Origin: Bacteroidota bacterium
GTDB taxonomy: Bacteria > Bacteroidota > Bacteroidia > AKYH767-A > OLB10
Length of the DNA stretch: 64,000 nt
Assembly: GCA_016717325.1 (NCBI GenBank)
Contig: JADKFV010000003.1
Coordinates: forward strand, 315,996 to 379,995
Direction: 5' to 3'
The position numbers and the translations under genes were made by a program. Positions 20,459-30,262 of this stretch are shown here, one piece after another. The notes beneath the pieces are model-generated. The model was not told where the DNA came from and did not search any database. It saw only the letters and a program-made list of their open reading frames with translations. The stretch's first letter is position 1; each line of letters begins with the position of its first letter.

Positions 20459-20809
20459 TTACATTTTTAATTCCTGAATTTCGCGTACTTCAACTTTGCC
20501 ATCCTCAAATTCGAGTATGGGGCAATCCTTCGAAATTTCGAGAGCGGCATCGTACGAGTTGGCTTTACAAATTAAATATCCTCCAACCATTTCTTTACCT
20601 TCCATAAAAGGGCCATCGGAAATTATTTTTTTTGGACCTGAAACTTGCTTGCCCGTTCCATTAAGTGGTTGTGCTCCTACAAGTTTTCCTTCTTGAGCCA
20701 GGTTGCCCATCCACACCATCCATTTTTGCATGTGTGCTTGTTGTTCTTCGGGAGAACTTATTGCCATACGGCCATCTCCACCTCGAAACAATAATAAGTA
20801 TTCTTTCAT
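20459..20809 (-). CDS. YCII-related (DGPF domain) protein
   Basis: 116 residues. MKEYLLLFRGGDGR at the start and the literal DGPF motif at residues 65-68, followed by MEGKEMVGGYLICKA, identify the YCII/DGPF family (PF03795). It has a ferredoxin-like alpha/beta fold with a possible active-site histidine/aspartate pair in YciI relatives; the reaction in this subgroup is unknown. DGPF proteins are the characteristic genomic partners of ECF42 sigma factors, one of which is encoded about 2.4 kb downstream on the same strand. Confidence 0.9.
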   Translation of the reverse strand: MKEYLLLFRGGDGRMAISSPEEQQAHMQKWMVWMGNLAQEGKLVGAQPLNGTGKQVSGPKKIISDGPFMEGKEMVGGYLICKANSYDAALEISKDCPILEFEDGKVEVREIQELKM

Positions 20810-20838
20810 TTTTTTATTTGTTTTTTTAAGTTGAGAAA

Positions 20839-21219
20839 TTATTTGTTTGAATGAAGTCCAATAGAGTTTCCTTCGTTATCGATAAAGAAAGCCATAAAAC
20901 CATTTTCACCTAAACTGGTTTTGGGCATAGTGACTTGTCCGTCGGCTTTCTACACTTTCGACAATGCTTTTTTCAAATCAGGATTCGCATTCAAATAAAT
21001 AAGAACACCGGATTTACTCGGCTTGTGCATTTTACTTTGGCACAGTCCACCATTGGCTTTTCCACTTGTGGGGTCGAATGGAAAGAAAGCCATTTGCGTT
21101 CCCATCATATCCATTTCCTGCATTTTAATTCCAAAAATAGTTTCGTAAAACTTTTTTGCACGTTTGATATCTTTCACCGAGATTTCAAACCAGTTGAGTG
21201 AATTTTCTTGTGATGTCAT
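20839..21219 (-). CDS. VOC (glyoxalase-like) protein with an in-frame nonsense codon
   Basis: 126 codons plus stop if read through. MTSQENSLNWFEISVKDIKR, then AKKFYETIFGIKMQEMDM, is the first half of a VOC domain. Reading ends at TAG (20950-20952) after ALSKV. The same frame continues with KADGQVTMPKTSLGENGFMA, then FFIDNEGNSIGLHSNK, the normal end of the domain, to a TAA at 20839. A GAG glutamate codon at this place would restore the usual V-E-K-A pattern, so this looks like one G-to-T change. Both halves are well preserved. Part of the ECF42-linked set. Confidence 0.72.
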
Positions 21220-21311
21220 TTTGTTTTTTTTTAAAGATTAAATTATTTTAAATACTGTCTTTTTTAATTCATTTTTCCAACGAAGGCTCAAAGTTATTTG
21301 TACTTATTTTT

Positions 21312-21416
21312 GCCACAAAGGCACGAAGGCGCAAAGTTTTAAAATTCTTTTTTTGCAACATAATTCCAAACATAATTATCATTGTATTCCTTAGTGCCTT
21401 TGCGCCTTTGTGGCTA
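21312..21416. repeat. Inverted repeat of the GCCACAAAGGC type
   Basis: Left arm near 21312-21336 (GCCACAAAGGC, then ACGAAGGCGCAAAG) and right arm near 21390-21415, whose complement reads GCCACAAAGGCGCAAAGGC. The arms are about 55 bp apart. A weaker third piece (TTTGTGCCCTAATGGCTAAA) follows at about 21434-21453. This modular CAAAGGCGCAAAG sequence is a dispersed low-complexity repeat type in Bacteroidota and lies between two genes of the ECF42-linked set. Confidence 0.65.
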
Positions 21417-21471
21417 AATTGTATTTATATTACTTTGTGCCCTAATGGCTAAATTTATTTGCAAATGAAAA

Positions 21472-21956
21472 TTAATATTTCATTGCTTCTTTAGTCAAAT
21501 ATTTTTTCAGGAAACCCATTTGCCCTAGGTCGTAACTTTCGTGCTGAGTTAAAAATGCAACTGTGCCGCCAAAACTAAAATCACCAATAGGGCTTTTCAA
21601 TGGACAATTGCAGCAAGATGTTCTTCGGTAACCGATGCTAAAGCGTCCTTCAATAATGCTGTTGCATTGTTCCATTCTTTTTTTATTTCTTCCAGTGAGG
21701 GATAATTATCAGCAGGGTCATAGGCTTTAAAATTTTCGAACTTGCCAGCAAACGGATTTTGAGCAACAGGTTTACCCAACATTGCACAAATATTATAACG
21801 AGCCCATGCAGTGTGCGTTGCAATCCATAATAAAGGATTATTGTGACCACTGATACGTTCTCTTGCTTGCTCTTCGGTTACTCCTTCAAGAGCGTTTAGG
21901 AATAAACGGGTGTTCATGTTCAACATGATTTCCGATTGATAAATTGATTTTGCCAT
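21472..21956 (-). CDS. DinB family protein, one frameshift
   Basis: 161 residues after correction. The first frame (MAKSIYQSEIMLNMNTRLF, EGVTEEQARERI, NPLLWIATHTAWARYNICAML, EEIKKEWNNATALLKDAL) is a DinB-like four-helix bundle; H55-type histidines in the second helix and those in HESYDLGQMGFLK of the last helix fit the three-histidine metal site. The frame stops at 21597 but continues as PLKSPIGDFSFGGTVAFLT to 21472. One extra base near 21608 gives EEHLAANCPLKSPIG across the break. DinB/YfiT proteins include thiol-dependent transferases; substrate unknown. Confidence 0.78.
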
Positions 21957-22048
21957 TTTAATTTTTTATTAAATTATTTAGAAATACTTATTTACAATGT
22001 AATGACGAATATAGAATTGGAATTAGGACAAAGCAATGAAAATATATT

Positions 22049-22486
22049 TTACATCCTATATCCTGCACTGCCAAATGCTTCTCCATGGCCTGTTTGGCAA
22101 TACTGCCGTAAGCTTTCCATATAGCGTCCCCAGGCGAAACTGCAAATTGCATAGAAGTCGTCATTTTCTTTCCAGCCATCATGCGAAAATCTTACTCGCG
22201 TTTTTCCAACGTTATCATCCAGCAAAAAAGTGAAAGTGTTGCCTTGCCATCCATGATTACTTTCCAAACATTCCCACATTATTTTTTCGTTAGCAATGAG
22301 TTGTATTACTTTCATATCGGGTCCTCCATTTGCAGCAAACCGAAATTGAATAATACCACCAACCGCATCGTTACCTATGGTTTCTACCGTCCACCAATTT
22401 TTTAATCCATTGATAGTTGATATGGCTTCAAATACTTTTTCTTTCGATGCATCGATATGAAACAAATGCTTAATGGAATGTGTCAT
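22049..22486 (-). CDS. SRPBCC / AHSA1-type protein
   Basis: 145 residues, intact. MTHSIKHLFHIDASKEKVFE followed by AISTINGLKNWWT, GGIIQFRFAANG, MWECLESNHGW, NTFTFLLDD and YAICSFAWGRYMESLRQYC is the helix-grip fold of the AHSA1/SRPBCC superfamily. It probably binds a small hydrophobic ligand; no catalytic residues can be assigned. It is the first gene of the same-strand run that leads to the ECF42 sigma gene (22486 down to 16747). Confidence 0.85.
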   Translation of the reverse strand: MTHSIKHLFHIDASKEKVFEAISTINGLKNWWTVETIGNDAVGGIIQFRFAANGGPDMKVIQLIANEKIMWECLESNHGWQGNTFTFLLDDNVGKTRVRFSHDGWKENDDFYAICSFAWGRYMESLRQYCQTGHGEAFGSAGYRM

Positions 22487-22969
22487 TTTTTTTGAAATTT
22501 TAGTTTTGTAAAGGTATGACGAAGCGGAATAGGAAATTAGGACATGAATGTAAAATATATTTTATGATTCATAATCACACAGCATTGCGAACGATATTTT
22601 AGAATAATAAAAAAGCAAAATTAAAAGTAAACCATAAAGTCGCGCGGTTTTTAATTCTGCCATAACCCAAAATATTTTTATCAAAAGGCTCAGTAGGATC
22701 TGTTTGTTTTTTTTAATAAGTGCCTTAAGTCTTAATTGAACTCAATAGCACCGACCTGTTTGTAGCATCGTCAAAGGCATTCATATTCAACCTCTGTAAG
22801 AGCGACCTGTTTTTAGAATCTACTAAATCACTTTTTGATTGATTTTACTCTGCTCCGTTTTGCGAAATCAATTTACATCTATGAAAAACTTCAAGAGCGT
22901 AACCAAAAAAAACATACATTTACAACACCTTTAATAAATGCATTTTTAATTTTTATTAAAACAAAAAAC
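22487..22969. other. Gene-free region between the ECF42-linked set and the exoprotein region
   Basis: 483 bp, AT-rich, between divergent genes, so promoters for both sides should be here. Three related motifs are spaced about 50-55 bp apart: GGATCTGTTTG (22696-22706), CCGACCTGTTTG (22751-22762) and CGACCTGTTTT (22803-22813). They could be operators or chance repeats. I see no RNA gene or clear promoter box. Confidence 0.35.
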
Positions 22970-25068
22970 ATGAGTTCTATTTATCGAAAAATTTATTTCT
23001 CCATAGCGTTTCTTTTCGTTGCAAATTTTTGTTTTGCTCAAGCAGGAATGTGGACATGGATGAAAGGCGGCAATGGTGCAAACGCCTTGGGAGTATACGG
23101 CACAAAAGGTGTAGCCGCGGCTGCCAATACACCACCTGCATGTTACGAAGCTTGTGAATGGACCGATGCCCAAGGAAATTTTTGGTTGTTTGGCGGGTAT
23201 AATAATTCTTTGCAATTCTATTCGGACTTATGGAAACACAATCCATCTACTAATGAATGGACATGGATTAATGGCCCGGGCGGAATTGTAAATCAAGCAC
23301 CTGTTCATGGTACATTGGGTGTAGCTGCAGCTACTAACGCGCCCGGAGCTCGCGGTTGGGGCTTTTGCATCTTGGGCCGATATGAACGGTAATCTGTGGC
23401 TATTTGGTGGTTGGAGCCCCGTGTTGAATGGACCCATGAACGACCTTTGGCGTTACAATATTGCCACTAACCAATGGACGTGGATGCATGGTAGCAACAT
23501 AGCCAATGCAACAGGAAATTACGGAACATTCCAAGTGGCATCACCCAATAATGATCCACTTTCGCGATACGAATGCGGCACAACATGGACCGATGGAAAT
23601 AATAATTTATGGCTTTTTGGTGGTGGCGATAATGGGACAATTAATATAAATGATTTGTGAAGTTTGATGTCTCTGTTAACAACTGGATATGGATGCATGG
23701 TTCATCAACAATTGGCGCACCTGGAAATTACGGAACGCTGGGGGTTGCAGCAGTAACTAATACTCCTGGCTCTCGCCTCAACTATTCTCATTGGAAAGAT
23801 TTAGCCGGAAACCTTTGGTTGATGGGAGGTAAAACACCCAATGGTTTTTATAACGACATGTGGAAGTTTGATGTAAACACATTGATGTGGACCTGGGTAA
23901 ATGGAAATTCGAATTTAAATACTGCGGCAAATTATTTTTCAAATTGTAGTTCTGCAATTACAGACATGCCGGGTGGACGAGGCGAAAACCGATATTGCTG
24001 GACCGATGCATGTGGCAGGTTTTGGATGTATGGTGGCACCAATGTAAGTTATGCAACATTCTATAACGATTTGTGGCAATACGACCCAACATTAAACTTA
24101 TGGAAAAGAATTAATGGAAGTGCAAACTCAAATCAGCCGGGAAACTATGGAAGCATTGGTGTTGCGGCAGCAACTAATATTCCTTCATCGCGCTGGGGTG
24201 GCAATGCTTCTATCGATTTGCAAGGTGCCCTATGGTTGTTTGGCGGCTCCGAAAATTGGAGCACATTTAAAAATGATTTGTGGCGTTTTGTGCCTGATTC
24301 TAATTGTGGTGGTTGCTATAATATTGCCCAAGCTCCAATTGTAAATCTACAATCTTCCGATACCATCTTTTGCGAAAAGCAGTGCATAGATTTTACAGAC
24401 CTTAGCACAAATAATCCTATATCGTGGCAATGGAATTTTGCAGGGGCTTCGCCTTCCACTTCAACCGACCAAAACCCTGCAGGTATTTGTTACAATAGTT
24501 ACGGCAGTTTCGATGTAACCCTGATAGCCTGTAACAGCGCAGGTTGCGACACATTGATATTGCCTGGTTTTATAAACGAATATCAAATTCCGGCACCCAC
24601 AATTATTCAATCGGGCGATACTTTGATTTCGTCAACCGCAGTTTCATATCAATGGTATAGTGTGGATAGTGGTTTAATAATTGGCGCAACTAACTATAAC
24701 TATATACCAACCTATGCAGGAAGTTTTTATGTAATAGTGACAGACACAAATGGTTGCGAAGGAGCATCGAACACTATTTTTATTACAGGCATAAACAATC
24801 ATTTATTTAACTCGTTAGCAATTACAATTGTTCCCAATCCATTTCACAACGAAGTAACATTGTCTTTCAATTATTCGTTACATATAAATAAAACAACAAC
24901 CATCGAAATAAAAATACCCTAGGTCAGATTGTATACATCAGTCAACAAGAACCTACCGCAAGCATACTGCATAAAATCATTGATTTGTCTTTTTTGCAAA
25001 ATGGAATTTACTTTATGCAACTTATTACCGATGGAAAAATCTTTGCATATAAAATGATAAAAGAATAA
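22970..25068 (+). CDS. Secreted Kelch-repeat protein with PKD/Ig cassette and T9SS signal; three frame breaks
   Basis: 699 residues after correction. The ATG at 22970 gives a signal peptide (MSSIYRKIYFSIAFLFVANF, then CFAQ). Six or so Kelch units follow, each like WTWMHGS..GNYG..GV....PG.R....WTD..GNLWLFGG....NDLW.Y, making a beta propeller. A cassette from SSDTIFCEKQCIDF to ASNTIFITG contains a PKD domain (SWQWNFAGASPSTS) and an Ig-like domain (VSYQWYSVDSG). A sorting domain follows (ITIVPNPFHNEVTL to FAYKMIKE). Breaks: one extra T at 23363-23366, one missing G at 23657-23659 and one missing A at 24910-24914. Role unknown; probably surface binding or recognition. First of three tandem relatives. 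Confidence 0.75.
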
Positions 25069-25107
25069 TGTTTTATTGATAAACAGATACTAAAAGCAAT
25101 AACTAAT

Positions 25108-26949
25108 ATGAAAATAAAAAAACAAATTCTCCACGTTGTTTTGTACATGATTATTTGTACAAACTTACATGCGCAAAAACAATTTGAAAAATGGTATTTT
25201 GGTTCGTTTGCCGGCTTAGATTTTAGCTCAGGTGTTCCGGTGCCGTTAACTAACAGTGCAATGTTTACTGTCGAAGGAAGTTCGTCTCTAAGTGATACAA
25301 GTGGCAATCTGCTATTTTATACCGATGGATTAAGTGTTTACAACGCTTTGCATGTGGCCATGCCAAACGGCTTAGGTTTGGCCGGTGGAGGTTCATCAAC
25401 CCAATCGGCACTCATTTTGCCCATGCCCGGTAATGTCAATTTGTATTACATTTTCACCGTGCCCGACTTTGCCTCCTTAGGATTTAATTATTCTATTGTT
25501 GATATGACTTTGCAAGGTGGATTAGGCGATGTGACAGCTAAAAACACTTTTTTGTTGGGCAATGTGAGCGAAAAACTTTCGGCTGTGTATCATGCAAATG
25601 GAACTGATGTGTGGGTATGTGTGCATAGTTATACCGGTGATGCGTTCCATTCATTTTAGTAACTCCGTTAGGAATAAATCCTCCGGTTGTTTCAAACTGC
25701 GGCAGCCCATTTTCGCTTTCTTCCACTATAGGATATTTGAGATTTTCGCCAACTGGTAATAAGGCAGCACAGTGTCTTTTTGATTTAAATGCTGTCGACA
25801 TTTTTGATTTTGATAATAGTACCGGAGTGCTTTCAAACGCAGCAACCTTTGCGGCCGGCACTAATTTTTACGCTTATGGTTTAGAGTTTTCTTCAACCGG
25901 AAAAACACTATACGCCAGCAGCGATCAGTCGCAAGGTGAGATATATCAATTTGATATGCAAGCCGGATCGCAGTCTGCTATTGTTGCTTCTGCTGTTAAT
26001 ATTTATACTCAAAACAATAATGGTGGTGCTTTACTATCGGGCCCCGATGGCAAAATTTATTTTACCGATTATCAATTATCATCTTTAGGTGTAATAAATT
26101 ATCCCGATTCGTTAGGCTTAAGTTGCAATGTAGTAGACTTTTCTATTCCCTTGGGTTCAGGTGCAAGTCAAATTGGTTTGCCAAATTATCTTGCTCCAAA
26201 ATATACCCCACTCAATGTAGCGCCCGTTGTAAAACCTTCAATCGTCTGATACCATTTTTTGTGAAAAGCAATGCATCGATTTCAACGATCTTAGTACAAA
26301 CAACCCTACATCGTGGCAATGGAATTTTGCCGGAGCTTCGCCTTCCACTTCAACAGACCAAAATCCTTCAGGCATATGTTACAATAACTATGGTAGTTTC
26401 GATGTAACGCTGATAGCTTGCAACAGCGCAGGTTGCGATACTTTGCTATTGCCTGGTTTTATAAACGAATATCAAATTCCGGCTCCAACAATTACTCAAT
26501 CGGGCGATACATTATTTTCATCACTTGCTGTTTCGTACCAATGGTACAGTGTGGATAGTGGATTAATTATTGGTGCTGTTAACTATAACTATATACCAAC
26601 CTATGCAGGGAGTTTTTATGTGATAGTTACAGACACAAATGGTTGCGAAGGGGCATCTAATACAATTGTGATTACGGGTGTATATAGTTTATCGAACTAT
26701 CAGCATCCCATTATTATTTTTCCAAATCCTAATGATGGAATGTTTACTATTTTAGTAAATGACAATTTACAAAATGTTTCAATCCGAATTATAAATTCTA
26801 TTGGACAGACTGTTTATTTCAGGCAAGATTTAAATAGTAATTTGAATGCAAAAATTGATGTTGAAATGCAGGATGTGGCTTGCGGGCTTTATAGCATTGA
26901 AATAATAAATTCGACTAGAGTTTATCGTCAAAAATTAATTTTTAAATAG
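25108..26949 (+). CDS. Secreted propeller-type protein with PKD/Ig cassette and T9SS signal; two frame breaks
   Basis: 613 residues after correction. A signal peptide (MKIKKQILHVVLYMIICTNL, then HAQ) precedes a WD40/YVTN-like propeller of the type often found in Bacteroidota exoproteins (KWYFGSFAGLDFSSG, LFYTDGLSVYN, YGLEFSSTGKTLYASS, LSGPDGKIYFTDY). The same PKD/Ig cassette as in the neighbours spans 26242-26680 and a sorting domain (IIIFPNPNDGMFTI to RQKLIFK) ends the protein. Breaks: one missing T at 25654-25657 (restoring HSFLVTPLGINPP) and one extra base near 26240 (restoring KPSSSDTIFCEKQ). It begins 39 bp after the Kelch protein gene and ends 6 bp before the next relative, suggesting an operon. 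Confidence 0.75.
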
Positions 26950-26955
26950 AACTAA

Positions 26956-28836
26956 ATGAAAGCAATAAATAATTTTTTCACCAACTACTTTAATGGCGAA
27001 TTGTTATCGCAAAAAGTAACATCACAAATGAGAGTAATGTGGAATTCTAAGGGTTTGATTGTTAGATATCTGCATTGCAAATTCAAACACACCGCAATGT
27101 TTCCGCTCTATTTTTTAATAGCCATCAATGTTATTACTTGTTTGCCAGCGAAAGCACAATGCATTGCAATTGGCGATTCATCGGGAACTGTTCAAGACAC
27201 ATCTATGACCAATTCAGTTAATTTTTCTGTAACAATTTCATCAACTTGTTATTATGCAAACTTAGGAGCATTCGTTGGAGTTTGTACAATACCATTCCCC
27301 GGAATTGTAGCTCCATTTTCGGGAAACACAAATGGAAGTACAAGCGTTATAACTTATACCTTTTCTTCGGCATTAACATCGGTCGATTTATTAATTGGCT
27401 ATACTGGGGTAAACGGAACTATTGCAACCGAAACATTTCTATTCACCACCAATTCCGTCACTCCAACCGTTGCAGTCAATTCAGGTACTTGCATTCCATG
27501 GACCATCGTTGGCAACCAAACTACGAGCCCTTCTATTGTTGGGGGTTTAAATTCCATCCATACAATATCATCAGCAACCCCCTTCACAGAATTTTCTATT
27601 TTTACTAATAGCAGCGGCACTGGCCCGGGTGCCAATGGCGGTTCTTCTTTTGCATTATGCAACGGAGGTTTAATCCTTTTGCAAAGTGTGGCATTGGGTA
27701 ACGATACAACTCTATGTGCCGGGCAAAATTTAACGCTAAATGCAGGAACACCAAATGCTACTTATTTATGGCAGGATAGCACTACCAACCCGGCTTATAC
27801 AGTAACACAAGCTGGCACTTATTGGGTACAGGTTACTAATAGTTTGGGCATTACTACCGACACAATTAATGTATTTTATAATAATGTGCCAACCATTAAT
27901 CTTGGTAACGATACTTCAATATGTGCGGGGGATACACTCACGTTAAATGCTGGCGCAGGGTACACTTCATACTTGTGGCAAGATGCATCAACCGATTCAA
28001 TATTCACAGCCACAGTTGGTGGAGTTTATTATGTTACCGTTGCTAATGGCAATTGTTTCACTACCGATACTATTTTGCTCAGCGTTTCTATTTGCAATAC
28101 CCCATTGGTGAATTTGTCATCGAGCGATACCATCTTTTGCGAAAAACAGTGCATAGATTTTAATGACCTGAGCACAAATAATCCTACATCGTGGCAATGG
28201 AATTTTGCAGGTGCTTCGCCTTCCACTTCAACAGACCAAAACCCTGCAGGTATTTGCTACAACAATTACGGCAGTTTCGATGTAACCCTGATAGCCTGTA
28301 ATAACGCAGGTTGCGACACTTTGCTATTGACTGGTTTTATAAACGAATATCAAATTCCGGCTCCAACAATTACTCAATCGGGCGATACATTATTTTCATC
28401 ACTTGCTGTTTCGTATCAATGGTATAGTGTAGATAGTGGTTTAATTATTGGCGCAACTAACTATAACTATATACCAACCTATGCAGGAAGTTTTTATGTA
28501 ATAGTTACAGACACAAATGGTTGCGAAGGGGCATCGAATACGATAGTGATAACAGGGGTAAATGATTTTTATACTTCAAATTTTTTGATGGAAATTATCC
28601 CTAATCCATTTAGCGATGTTATCAGTTTAAATTTACATTTCATAAATAGCAATTATAAAAAGGTTGTAGTTGAAATAAAAAACTTTTTAGGACAAGCAGT
28701 TTATGTTTCTGAAATTATTAAAGAAAGAAACTTGTACAGTAAAACCATCGACTTATCATTCCTTAACGAAGGAATTTATCTTGTTGAGGTGAAAGTTGAT
28801 GACAATAGATTTGTAAAGAAAATAGTAAAACAATAA
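26956..28836 (+). CDS. Secreted Ig/PKD-domain protein with T9SS signal (third tandem relative)
   Basis: 626 residues from the first ATG, frame intact. The signal peptide (MFPLYFLIAINVITCLPAKA) starts only at residue 48, so the ATG at 27097 may be the true start. A first domain (about 70-230, Ser/Thr-rich beta) is followed by two Ig-like repeats starting LGNDTTLCAGQNLTL and LGNDTSICAGDTLTL, the shared PKD/Ig cassette (28110-28557) and a sorting domain (MEIIPNPFSDVISL to KKIVKQ). The cassette is almost identical in DNA to those in the two preceding genes. Function unknown; the N-terminal domain is unlike the propellers of its neighbours. Confidence 0.75.
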   Translation: MKAINNFFTNYFNGELLSQKVTSQMRVMWNSKGLIVRYLHCKFKHTAMFPLYFLIAINVITCLPAKAQCIAIGDSSGTVQDTSMTNSVNFSVTISSTCYYANLGAFVGVCTIPFPGIVAPFSGNTNGSTSVITYTFSSALTSVDLLIGYTGVNGTIATETFLFTTNSVTPTVAVNSGTCIPWTIVGNQTTSPSIVGGLNSIHTISSATPFTEFSIFTNSSGTGPGANGGSSFALCNGGLILLQSVALGNDTTLCAGQNLTLNAGTPNATYLWQDSTTNPAYTVTQAGTYWVQVTNSLGITTDTINVFYNNVPTINLGNDTSICAGDTLTLNAGAGYTSYLWQDASTDSIFTATVGGVYYVTVANGNCFTTDTILLSVSICNTPLVNLSSSDTIFCEKQCIDFNDLSTNNPTSWQWNFAGASPSTSTDQNPAGICYNNYGSFDVTLIACNNAGCDTLLLTGFINEYQIPAPTITQSGDTLFSSLAVSYQWYSVDSGLIIGATNYNYIPTYAGSFYVIVTDTNGCEGASNTIVITGVNDFYTSNFLMEIIPNPFSDVISLNLHFINSNYKKVVVEIKNFLGQAVYVSEIIKERNLYSKTIDLSFLNEGIYLVEVKVDDNRFVKKIVKQ

Positions 28837-28952
28837 AGCATCACTTTCTACAAGAAATAACATGCAATCATATTGTAGTTTGATGATTTGCTTTGTATTA
28901 TTTCTTTTGAATAATTTTCTTTCGATACATTAGTGATTAGAATTTTTAGAAT

Positions 28953-29318
28953 ATGGAATTTCCTGCAATTGAAAATAAAAAAATAGCAACCTACTTCAAC
29001 AAAGTAGAAATTATTCAGGCAACGGCAAATCAAATAATGAAAGATATGGCCATGTTTGGTATTGAAATTAAGTACACCGGAAACATGGCTACAGCTTACA
29101 AAGAATTGCATGATCAACTTACAAAGCAAATTGACATTTTAATTGACAACAGTTATTCGAAATTAATTTCCATTTTGTATCGAATCGATGTTTCGGAAAA
29201 AGATTTGGCTCAGGCAAAAGTGGATATGGAAGGCTATAAGCATGGGGAAGTGATTGCCCATCAAATAATAGTGCGCGAGCTCAAAAAGGTATTGACTCGC
29301 ATGTACTATAAGCAATAA
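28953..29318 (+). CDS. Uncharacterised helical protein
   Basis: 121 residues, no signal peptide, few cysteines (none), rich in charged residues and predicted almost wholly helical (NKVEIIQATANQIMKDMAMF, AYKELHDQLTKQIDILID, DLAQAKVDMEGYKHGEVIAH). I do not recognise a family. It is separated by 116 bp from the exoprotein genes upstream and by 98 bp from the next gene on the same strand. Its codon use resembles that of its neighbours and I judge it real from its length, clean frame and start. Confidence 0.55.
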   Translation: MEFPAIENKKIATYFNKVEIIQATANQIMKDMAMFGIEIKYTGNMATAYKELHDQLTKQIDILIDNSYSKLISILYRIDVSEKDLAQAKVDMEGYKHGEVIAHQIIVRELKKVLTRMYYKQ

Positions 29319-29416
29319 TATTGATGAGAACGACAGAGCTAATTTTATCATTTTAAAATCTTTAGATTTTTTAATTTTTATACATGAATGATTATTTATT
29401 TTAATGATTTAAAACA

Positions 29417-30262
29417 ATGCAATTTTTCAAAATACACAAAATGAGAAGGCAGCTTTTTTACGTTGTTTTTTTGATGTTTGGCATTTTTAATTTTGGGATG
29501 CACCCATTAGGATTTTTAATTGACAGCAACGATAACCATCATGTTAGTCAAAGTATGGTTGATTTCAAAACCATACATGTATTTGTTGCTTTGTGCGATA
29601 ATCAATATCAGGGCATTGTTCCGGTACCTTCAAAAATTGGAAAGGGTGACGACCCAAATAATAATTTATATTGGGGATGTGGTTTTGGAGTGCGCACATT
29701 TTTTAAGAATAGCAAAGAGTGGAAGTTGGTAAAAACTTTGAAGGTTGACACTTTAATTTTAGAACGTTTGGTTTTTAAGCACGCCACAAAAAATTATTAT
29801 TTAGTAGCCGATGCCTATGCTGGAAAATATATTCAACAGTGCACCATTGATTTTTTAAATAGTTGCGCAGGCAAAAACAAAAACGAAATTAATATCGACA
29901 ATCAAATTTTAGGTATTGGTGGTAATGCAAATTTGTTAGGCTATATTGGTCATGATGGGTTGATGGATTTTACAATTACTAACTCATTTGAAAACACGGA
30001 TGGCTCGCAACGCGATTGCATTATTTTGGCATGCATCAGCAAAAAATATTTTGCCCCACATTTGAAAACTGCAAACATAAACCCATTGCTGTGGACTACC
30101 GGCCTTATGTGCCCCGAAGCATACACCATGCACGATGCGATTTCCGGATATGTAAATGATGAAACCAACGAACAAATCAGGAATAGAGCTGCCGGGGCAT
30201 ATTCCAAATATCAAAAGTGTGGCATTGGGGCAGCAAAAAAACTATTGGTTACCGGTTGGTGA
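29417..30262 (+). CDS. Secreted protein with possible caspase-fold (clan CD) His-Cys motif
   Basis: 281 residues. The N-terminus (about 10-35) is hydrophobic: a signal peptide or anchor, possibly starting at the ATG at 29441. The first predicted strand, IHVFVALCDNQYQG, is followed by GDDPNNNLYWGCGFGVRTFF. Two later blocks are LLGYIGHDGLMDF (H179) and CIILACISKKYF (C206). A hydrophobic strand ending in a His-containing turn, then a strand ending in A-C-x-S, is the catalytic pattern of clan CD cysteine peptidases (caspases, gingipains, clostripain). The 27-residue spacing is shorter than in gingipains. The peptidase assignment is my inference from these motifs; I do not know a named family. Confidence 0.5.
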   Translation: MQFFKIHKMRRQLFYVVFLMFGIFNFGMHPLGFLIDSNDNHHVSQSMVDFKTIHVFVALCDNQYQGIVPVPSKIGKGDDPNNNLYWGCGFGVRTFFKNSKEWKLVKTLKVDTLILERLVFKHATKNYYLVADAYAGKYIQQCTIDFLNSCAGKNKNEINIDNQILGIGGNANLLGYIGHDGLMDFTITNSFENTDGSQRDCIILACISKKYFAPHLKTANINPLLWTTGLMCPEAYTMHDAISGYVNDETNEQIRNRAAGAYSKYQKCGIGAAKKLLVTGW

